From Ostrinia nubilalis (Eukaryota > Arthropoda > Insecta > Lepidoptera > Crambidae), in the NCBI RefSeq assembly GCF_963855985.1, contig NC_087093.1:11477501-11541500 (forward strand): a stretch of 64,000 nucleotides of DNA. Direction: 5' to 3'. The notes beneath the pieces were generated by a model. It made no database searches. It saw only the letters and a list, made by a program, of their open reading frames with translations, and had not been told where the DNA came from. The position numbers were made by a program, and so were the translations under genes. Shown piece by piece: positions 56,831-64,000 of the stretch; within the stretch, counting starts at the first letter, position 1; every line of letters starts with the position of its first letter.

Positions 56831-57850
56831 TAGGCGGTGCAAAATAGTAAAAACTTTCATCACTTATTTCAATCTTTTAACTTGCAAATCAGTTTGAGTC
56901 CTTCTCGGGTCTAACTTACTACTAAACTCTACTAAACCAAAACTCATAAAAAATAACGTCTAATAAAATAACGCCCAAAGAATTGCAACGTTCTTGTAAC
57001 AGTTCGTTTATTATCTAAGTAAATAGTGTAACATCTACTTAGCTTCAAATCCGTCATCCACAAGATTATGCTTATCAAATAGAAATTGTGTCAAAAGTTT
57101 TGAGGTAATATTGCACAGAACAACAACAAGTAGATAAGTAGCATCTCAAGTAGGCACTCAGAGTACGCAAGGATTAAACACGACGCATATGAGTTCCGAA
57201 TTGCAGTTGCGATAGTTCGCAAGCCGCAACCAGCGAGGCGGAGTTTCGGAACGCAATATTATAACCTTGATTACAGAGTTAAAATTATAAAAATCGCATT
57301 TCAGTTCATTAATCATCAGTTTACAAAAGTAGTTTTTAGACAGTAATCGAGCATTTTGTATGATGGTTGATTATAGTATAGTAGGTAGGTACACACTATA
57401 TTCCACCATCACACAGACACATAGAACTATATTTGGACAACTAGGTACATACATTCGTAAATGGTGATAGCTTTTTGTAAATAAAAAAGCTTTATAACGG
57501 AACCAAATAAGTTTGATATTTTGAGAACTTTTACAGTGTGTTTTATATAATAACATTAAGTTATAAACCATATATTGTGAATAAGCGACCTTATACCCAG
57601 AGGCGAATCCATAAAAGACGAACTGACGAACTTTAAACACTCGCAAGCCAATAAACTCATCACCATCAATAGTATTGATTCAATACTACAACTAGGTGTG
57701 CAAATTCGATAGTTAATTACTTTGCTTTGGCGGTCGCATAGTTACGTTGACCTATTTGTGCGAATTAAGGTTTATCTAGCCGGGGCACGGCAGCCGCGCC
57801 TCTTTACGACTGGACTTCCGCGAAAACAGTGTTGTTAACTAAATTTTTAA
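56831..57850. other. Non-coding stretch, nothing recognised
   Basis: AT-rich; the 91-codon minus-strand frame at 57371-57646 has no motif. Confidence 0.4.
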
Positions 57851-58010
57851 CTAGCTGTGCCCCGCGGTGTTACTCGCAGTAAAACGTAGCCTATGTATTA
57901 ATTCAGGGTATCAGCTAATTCCATACCAAATTTTACTAAAATCGCTCCAGCCGTTTAGACGTGTAGAAGTAACAAACATACACACTCACAAACTTTCGCC
58001 TTTAATTCGT
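57851..58010 (-). mobile_element. Helitron-like end, minus orientation
   Basis: CTAGCTGTGCCCCGCGGTGT at the left; 'actaaaatcgctccagccgt' and 'cacaaactttcgcctttaat' toward the right, paralleling the terminal phrases of the 38288 element. Confidence 0.5.
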
Positions 58011-58920
58011 GTGATAGTGTGATGATACACTCAACATCAAATAAACCGCACCTTCTGCGACGCGAACTTTAAAGATTTTCTTCTGACACAATCATGATGC
58101 CCCAACAATATTGGTGTTATTTGAAAGCCCAATAAATATCCTTAAAGAAAAACACATTTAATTTCTAAATAAATGATTATCATATACCATAAATGTGACT
58201 TGAAAAGAGACCTCACTTTGGGTTCACCTCTGGGATCAATTAGACCAAATTTTATGGTTGTAAAACCAAATAATGATCACACGTGTCCTCTTTAACAGAT
58301 GGATACCGATTAATCCCAACTTAACAGTTTTACAGCCATAAAAGTTGGCTCAAGCGTAATAGCCTATTTTTTGAAGAAGTGACTCTGGATCCTTCTAAAG
58401 ACACATTTTTGGGGTAAAAACCTTTCCTTTAATGAAATGAAGCTTAGAACTAGGCTTTTAAATGGTACCAATATTGGTGGGAAGTGGGGATGCATACGTT
58501 TGAAAGTGCTTGTTGCGGGAGGTGCGATTTATTTGATGTTGAGTGTATTTTGATAGTGGAGGTAATATCGATAGTATCAGATTGAGCTATGACAGGTGTT
58601 GATGGCGACTGATGACAACAGATGTCAGCCAAACGTGATACAAGAGAATCTGACACCTAAGTTTAATCGAATACAACTATCACATTCCATTTATCTGCAT
58701 TAATTATTCGGAAAATGCCTGCTAAACGAGAATAATAAAACCTGCTGTACCTAATATTCAGATTCGTATGAAATCGTCACCATCGACTATCGACAGACAA
58801 TACAATATTAAATTCAAACCATGGTTTTGCAGATATTTGTACTCAATAGACGACATGTATGCAATGTATGGATGCTAATTTTGCTACAAAATTATTAATC
58901 TTATACCTATGGTATAGTTC
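58011..58920. other. Non-coding stretch, nothing recognised
   Basis: AT-rich; one TATCGATA-type site near 58567. No gene or repeat. Confidence 0.4.
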
Positions 58921-59107
58921 GTTTCATCCACGAAGACGCGCCCCACCAATTTTTGGTCGAGGGAAGCGCGGGGTGCGGGGAGTTTGATCCGAGCAATCCG
59001 AGCGTCATTATTGTAGTGTGCGTATGCACTCATGGATGATTTAGCGTGCACCGATAACACTCAAACATTAGCGGAAGAAAGGTGGGGCGCGTCTTCGTGG
59101 ATGAAAC
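58921..59107. mobile_element. 187-bp MITE, 'GTTTCATCCACGAAG' type
   Basis: GTTTCATCCACGAAGACGCG plus CCCCACC pairs perfectly with the right end. The loop is unpaired, with GC-rich left and mixed right halves. No clear flank duplication. Confidence 0.75.
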
Positions 59108-60167
59108 CATCTATATCAACTGCATTACAAATTAACATAACCTATTGTCAAAAATAAACCAGTTTTTTGGTTACAGTCACTCCATCGCTCTTCTCCGCTC
59201 GCTCCGCTTTTGGTAACGCCAGTCTTTGCCCCAGAAAGCCATAACACCGTTATCAGGTTTTTATGGGCTCGTAGGTGACGTTTTATACCTCAAATCTAAT
59301 AAAGGTAAATCGGTTTAATATCAAAAAATCCATGATAAAAGTAATTTTCCTTGACGCCCGGGGGAGATCACACTGCGCTCGGTCAAACGAATGGTTTTTA
59401 ATATACGAAATTACCGTCTCATATTATAGCGCAGTACTTAAGATTTGATGGTTTTCGTAACTGGAAGTACTTAAATGTTTACAACTAGGGATCGCCCGCG
59501 ACTTTGTTTACAGAATTTTGTACCTATTCGAAGCGCACGTGAAAATAGTCATTCAAAATAAAATAGCCTCAGTTTTGCACTTTCAGAAGCGACTATTTTA
59601 TTAATTCTATTCGCGTAAAATATGCAGCAGCTTAGTTTAGGAAGATATTAATTAACACATTATTAAAAACGAATGACATTAAGTTCGCTTTATGTACTTA
59701 CTGTGAATGATTTTATGTGCATAATATTAAATAAATAAATTAATCTCTCTTAACTCTACTAGTATAACCTAAAGTTAATAATAATTATTATTCCTGATTC
59801 TTAGAAATCGTTAAACTTTTTGATATCGTGATGATAATGTTCAGTAATTCTGTTTACAGCTCTTTCTTTTTATTTATCTTTAGTATCTTATCTATGCAAT
59901 AAGTATAAATTTATTGTGTCACAATAAATACTGTCAAATAAACATTTCTTTGATATTAACCAGATTGAAAAATCTGTAATATAACAATACCGTCATTCCC
60001 ATTTATATTGATGCGTAACCTCATTAGTTGAACGAACTATAATTGACACACCGGCTGACCTGCCAATTAAATACGCGTATGCGGCGCACGCCACGCTCTC
60101 TCTTCCTGTTGGAAATATTCGGGAATATTATCCTGATTGGGAAAAAAATACAACATATTATAGAGCT
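59108..60167. other. Non-coding stretch, nothing recognised
   Basis: First 300 bases are mixed composition, the rest AT-rich. Nothing supportable. Confidence 0.4.
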
Positions 60168-60372
60168 GACGGCCGTTGGGGCAGAACAGTTCTCGAGTGG
60201 CGACCACGGGCTGGAAGACGTAACGTGGGCAGGCCCCCCACTAGGTGGACCGACGATCTGGTGAAGGTCGCTGGAAGAACCTGAATGCGGGCAGCGCGGG
60301 ACAGATCGTTATGGAAATCCTTGGGGAGGCCTTTGTCCAACAGTGGACGTCATTTGGCTGAAACGCACGAAC
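60168..60372 (+). mobile_element. 5'-truncated RTE fragment
   Basis: Matches the last about 65 codons and tail of the RTE, starting at 'ggccgttggggcag' and ending 'ggctgaaacgcacgaacaa'. Changes such as TGG-to-TGA at 'aacctgaatg' show it is dead. Confidence 0.88.
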
Positions 60373-61711
60373 AATTAAGTATTTATGCATGGTCATTATC
60401 TACTGTCGCATCCATGAAATACCTATATTTCTAATAACTCAAGTTTATTTTACATTGACGAAGCCAAGGTCTTATCAATCATTTTTGTCCATACTGGTGA
60501 TAAGAGTTCGATTATTTTCTAAGTATTTGAGATGTTTTCGACATTATTCATAGTAATCTATACCCGTCTACACAAAAAACAGTCGTATTAGTTGCCTACA
60601 CCATTTATGACTCAAGAATGGCTGGAATGACGACGATCCAAAGAGTACCTACTTGTCTATTCGTACTCCCAAATAAATTACAAGAGAAAACAAACAGATA
60701 CCTTCAATATTATTTGGCATAGACAATCCCAGTTATTTATTAAGTTCCTATCCCGATCCTCGAGCGAGCTACAGCGCACCGGGAGATTTTTCCGCGTGGG
60801 CGCAACGTGACAGGAATTATCCCGGAAATCGAGCAATAATATCCCTTTATTAATTCCACAGATCATCCTCCACTGGGTTCTATCAAAGAAGCCAATATCA
60901 CGGCGGGAAACTGATTCGGTTTGTAGCGCGGCCGCTAACGACTTGTATCGCGGACAAAGCCGATAATGATCGTAATCTGCACCCATGATCTTTTCTATTA
61001 TTAGGGAAAACTGCCTTAAGATTAGACTGTATAAGGTATATTTTTCAATAGTAATTATTATAGTAAGTTTTCAACTATCACTCATTAGGCAGTCGTGTCT
61101 CGTGTCCCTTACCTAGCCAAGAACATGAAATATCAGGTCAAGCGTTGTCAATCATAATGAAGACTCACAATAATTCTTTGAAGCATGGATACCAATCAAT
61201 CTATCATACAATAATACTGTTGAGAATTGATAGGTGTTTATATTAGATATGATAGATATAGGTGACTTACAAAGCTGGATAATAGTTACATCCTTAGGCA
61301 TATTAAGAAAAAAGCTTTGGTAAACCAAAACTGAATCGAAATTCGTCCAGAATCTGCTAAATCTCAGTTAGAGTACCTATCGCTTAAAATGGAGAAAAAA
61401 TAATTAAAAATAATTCCGCTGTGCAGAACATTGTGCAAAAGCCAGAAAAAGAAGTCCATTTCTTCAAACACCAATTATCCAATTCGACAATCTGCCTTGA
61501 ACAATAATAAGCGAATTGAATCGTGACGCAGAACAATGTCATTTCTAATACATCTAGTTTAGATTCATATGAAGAAACATATGCCAATGACGCCTATAAT
61601 AAGTACACAAAATTTTAAGATTTTTCTGACTTTTGATACATTTATCCATTCCATTTGATTTGAGAATGTATAAGAAATCCTTTAAATAATAATGACCAAT
61701 TAAGGCCTTTA
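60373..61711. other. Non-coding stretch with a balanced island (about 60718-60975)
   Basis: The island lacks repeat matches and contains TTATTTATTA, TTTATTAATT and several CG-containing 12- to 15-mers; a 102-codon minus-strand frame crosses it without any recognised motif. The rest is AT-rich. Confidence 0.25.
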
Positions 61712-61947
61712 GGCGGTTATCACACTGCGCCGCGCTCCGCCGCGGAGCGCGTGATTTTCATATAAAAAATCACGCGCGCGGACGCGATGTTAGTGTGATG
61801 TGCCGCGCGTGTTTTCTATACAAACTGACCTCAGTTTCAATCGTTGAGAATCATTGTATGCAAGTAAGTACCTACTTACTTGCATACAATGATTAAATCT
61901 GTCGCCCCGCGCTCCGCGGCGGAGCGCGGCGCAGTATGATAACCGCC
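61712..61947. mobile_element. 236-bp palindromic MITE with TTA duplication
   Basis: Ends GGCGGTTATCACACTGCGCC and near-complement, TTA on both sides (61709-61711 and 61948-61950). GC-rich blocks 'gctccgccgcggagcgcg' occur in both arms. A second, perfect 21-bp hairpin sits inside at 61851-61894 ('atcattgtatgcaagtaagt' arm). TTA flank suggests PIF/Harbinger. Confidence 0.8.
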
Positions 61948-61950
61948 TTA

Positions 61951-62847
61951 CCCACGGAAATCCTGTTTAGATATACAAGTTTTATTTGAAATTCGAATCC
62001 CAAATTCGAACGAATAGCTGCTTTTTGCGGGGCACTGCAAACGGGAAGTTTGTGTAAATGTGTGAACAAGTATACTAAATGGAAGTCTTTATGTGTAAGC
62101 TTTGTTAGTGTTACACACACACACATAAAATCCTTAATTTTCAATTTGAGCTTAGGTAAAACCACATAAAAGAAAAACTCAAGAGAACTAGTCCTTGAAG
62201 TCGAAAAATGAATTATTCAGCTTTACGAGCTCACCTGAAAGGTCTGGGACCAAAGATCTGCCAGATAGCGAAAGAAATACTGTCTTCTTTTGGGAATCAT
62301 CACCACTGAACGTAATAAAATCTGAATAAGATAGTTTTGTTCTTTTATTTATTTTTGTTGGAAAGTAACTAGAGTAAATACTTACGGTCTTATTCATAAT
62401 AAAATGCTAATATAGGTTTAAAACCTACATTAGCTAAAACGTTTGATAGGCTTAAAACACTCTTATAAACCTCTGATAAAAAACGTTATTCATAATCGTT
62501 TATAAACCTTTGATAGCTAAAACAGAGTTTAATATTTTCTTTCCACAGACTATACAAAAAGAATGAACGAAAACAGCTTTTTTGGTGATTTAACTTGATG
62601 GACCATGTAAAATCATAGACAAATCGCAGAAAAAAAAAACAAAAAATTGGCAGCTGTGACGTTTTACTTACTGACATTGACATTTGGCACGAAAATTTAA
62701 TAAAGTTTTCGGTTTTTTCGATCAACTCCCAAGTTTTATCAAACTTTTATAAAACTTGGGATTGTATGTTCTGGATTCTGTACCTCTTACCCTGTACTCT
62801 GCAATAAGCTCTTACGACGACCCGGCTAGTTACATCGGATACTAATT
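61951..62847. other. Upstream region of the Myb/SANT gene
   Basis: AT-rich. Near 62388 the phrase GGTCTTATTCATAATAAAAT starts a segment with 'gttattcataat' again near 62483 and inverted 'ccaagttttatcaaactttt' / 'aaaacttgg' phrases around 62725-62757. This may be the terminal and subterminal region of a transposon whose coding part follows, or just the gene's 5' flank. No TATA/initiator pair was fixed. Confidence 0.3.
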
Positions 62848-63857
62848 ATGTCCATGACGAAGGAGAACAGACCGCCTAAAAGGCAACGATCAGAAAACTG
62901 GTTGGAGGAAGATAAGGTAGTACTTATTTTTAGCCTGATAAAGTGCCTACTAATTTTTGTAGCATGGTTTTATTTATGTTTGACGCCTAGTGTTTGCTTT
63001 TCAGTATTTGCTGAAAGAGTTGGTGAAAGAAAGAGTAAATGCAATCGAAAATAAAAATACAGACACTAACACGAATAAACGGAAGGTTGCGGCTTGGGCT
63101 GATTTACAAACAACGTTGGTACATCTTTTGATTTCTGCCTTCAATATAAAATTTTGCCTTTACCTGTAATTCAAAATCCTGTCATTTCTTTTTCAGGTTT
63201 AATTCAATGTGCGCTGGTATGAACCGCTCCATTACCCAGTTAAAATCGCAATGGAGCCTCATAAAAATCAGTGCGAAGAAAGACAAGACCATTGCTAGGC
63301 AGGCTCAAATTAAAACTGGCGGTGGTCCACCATTATCAGTGCCTGACGATAGGGCTGATGATATAGCATCTTGGTTGCCCAATGAATTTGTAGTCGATGT
63401 TAACAGATTTGACTCGGACTCAAATAAAAGTGAATTAATTAACATTCAAGAGGAGGAATCAACTCAAAATACGCAAGATCAGGAATTGATAAATAATGAA
63501 GAAATCCAATATGAATTGGTGGTACTTGATGAAGAAATAGAAGATACACATGCTTGTACTACTAGAGGCATATTGGAAGATAAAGAAAATAAAAAAGTAG
63601 AGGCAAAAGAAAATAAAGCAAAACCTAATTTTAAAGCACCAGCAATCAAAAAAAAAAGGAAACTGTTAAACAAAGAAGGCTTAATTGATTTAAGCAAAGT
63701 TAGGATTTCCGAAATTGCAGAAACAGAATCAAAATGCCGGATTGAACTGCATGAAGTTCAAATGGAAAACGAACGGAAGAAAGGGAGAAACTTGGATCTT
63801 GAGCATCAATTATTACAGGAAAAACTTAAATATTACACTCACATTAATAAAGAATAA
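62848..63857 (+). CDS. Myb/SANT-like (trihelix-type) DNA-binding protein, three exons
   Basis: Exon 1 62848-62916, intron to 63004, exon 2 63005-63114, intron to 63196, exon 3 63197-63857; about 279 residues. Intron 1 is GTAGTA...TTTTCAG. Intron 2 uses donor GTTGGT because the nearby GTACAT would put a stop in frame; acceptor TTTTTCAG. Joined, the first 90 residues give the three spaced tryptophans of a SANT/trihelix fold (W18, W54, W79): NWLEEDKYLLKEL, then KVAAWADLQTTFN, then QLKSQWSLIKISAKK. A TGGGPP motif follows at about 103-108, as in the Myb/SANT-like family (Pfam Myb_DNA-bind_5 style). The middle is acidic; residues about 175-210 are Lys-rich; the C-terminal 45 residues look coiled-coil. 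Probably nuclear and DNA-binding. PIF/Harbinger transposons carry such an accessory protein, and hosts carry domesticated versions; the window ends before this can be decided. Confidence 0.75.
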
Positions 63858-64000
63858 TAAGTCTTTTGATGTTAAAGTTTTTCAAGTACTAACAGATTCT
63901 AAATAATAAGTTAGTTCCTCCCTTACTTCTGTTTGTTTTTAATTTGTATTTTATGCAGTTCCAATCCGCATTTTGATTGTGTTTCTGCAATATATTTAGA
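63858..64000. other. 3' flank of the Myb/SANT gene
   Basis: AT-rich sequence to the window edge. AATAAA overlaps the last codons (at about 63846) and AATAAT follows; no downstream gene or transposon end is visible. Confidence 0.35.

Noticed and set aside
60678..60986. A 102-codon minus-strand frame.
   Set aside because: ATG-initiated but no recognised motif or splice context, and no homologue I can name. Kept only as part of a possible regulatory island.
1..64000. Prokaryotic features: operons, CRISPR arrays, phage or plasmid genes.
   Set aside because: Composition, spliced gene, SINE and MITE content are those of an insect nuclear genome; no regularly spaced direct repeats with unique spacers were seen.

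Overview
The window looks like nuclear DNA of a moth or butterfly (Lepidoptera). It is AT-rich, has almost no long open frames, and is crowded with repeat types I recognise as typical of lepidopteran genomes: RTE-type non-LTR retrotransposons with short tandem tails, Helitron-like repeats ending in a GC-rich hairpin plus CTAG, a tRNA-derived SINE, the very common repeat that closes with 'CTCGCACTTGGCCGG', and many palindromic MITEs. This is inference from the sequence; no database was searched. There are no bacterial-style operons, ribosome binding sites or CRISPR arrays.

Only two protein-coding units are convincing. The first is the intact 991-residue endonuclease/reverse transcriptase of a full-length RTE retrotransposon (24978-28155, 11-bp target-site duplication). 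The second is a three-exon Myb/SANT-like DNA-binding protein at the right edge (62848-63857), either a host gene or the accessory protein of a PIF/Harbinger transposon running off the window. A second full-length RTE copy (13053-16193, minus strand, 10-bp target-site duplication) is dead: one frameshift, one nonsense codon and one 32-bp deletion. Short 3' pieces of the same family lie at about 5.3, 17.2, 23.1, 31.9, 32.5, 44.9 and 60.2 kb.

Layout. 1-7 kb: AT-rich sequence, small MITEs and Helitron-like ends. 7.5-8.9 kb: a 1.39-kb near-perfect foldback element, with a sister at 39.6-41.0 kb. 9-11 kb: two degenerate duplications, one carrying repeated TATCGATA octamers, the other carrying a 144-bp MITE in only one unit. 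13-16 kb: dead RTE. 18-19 kb: Helitron-like repeat. 20.2-21.4 kb: probable pogo-type transposon relic. 22-28.4 kb: MITEs, RTE fragments and the intact RTE between two direct MITE copies. 30-31 kb: a SINE inside a MITE, then an abundant lepidopteran repeat. 32-39 kb: foldback elements, a TGCTTGC satellite and Helitron-like ends. 43.3-44.6 kb: a 1.1-kb TA-flanked foldback beside a Helitron-like repeat. 45.1-50.2 kb: almost repeat-free desert. 51.1-52.7 kb: two TAA-flanked elements abutting at one shared TAA, the second carrying a large nested insertion. 52.7-61.7 kb: mostly unique AT-rich DNA with a few GC-richer islands. 61.7-64 kb: a MITE and the Myb/SANT gene.

The genes do not form a pathway. 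Biologically the window is a layered record of transposon insertion: autonomous RTE machinery, its truncated by-products, and non-autonomous DNA elements moved in trans. The non-repetitive islands could be regulatory DNA of a host gene outside the window, which cannot be shown from this sequence alone.
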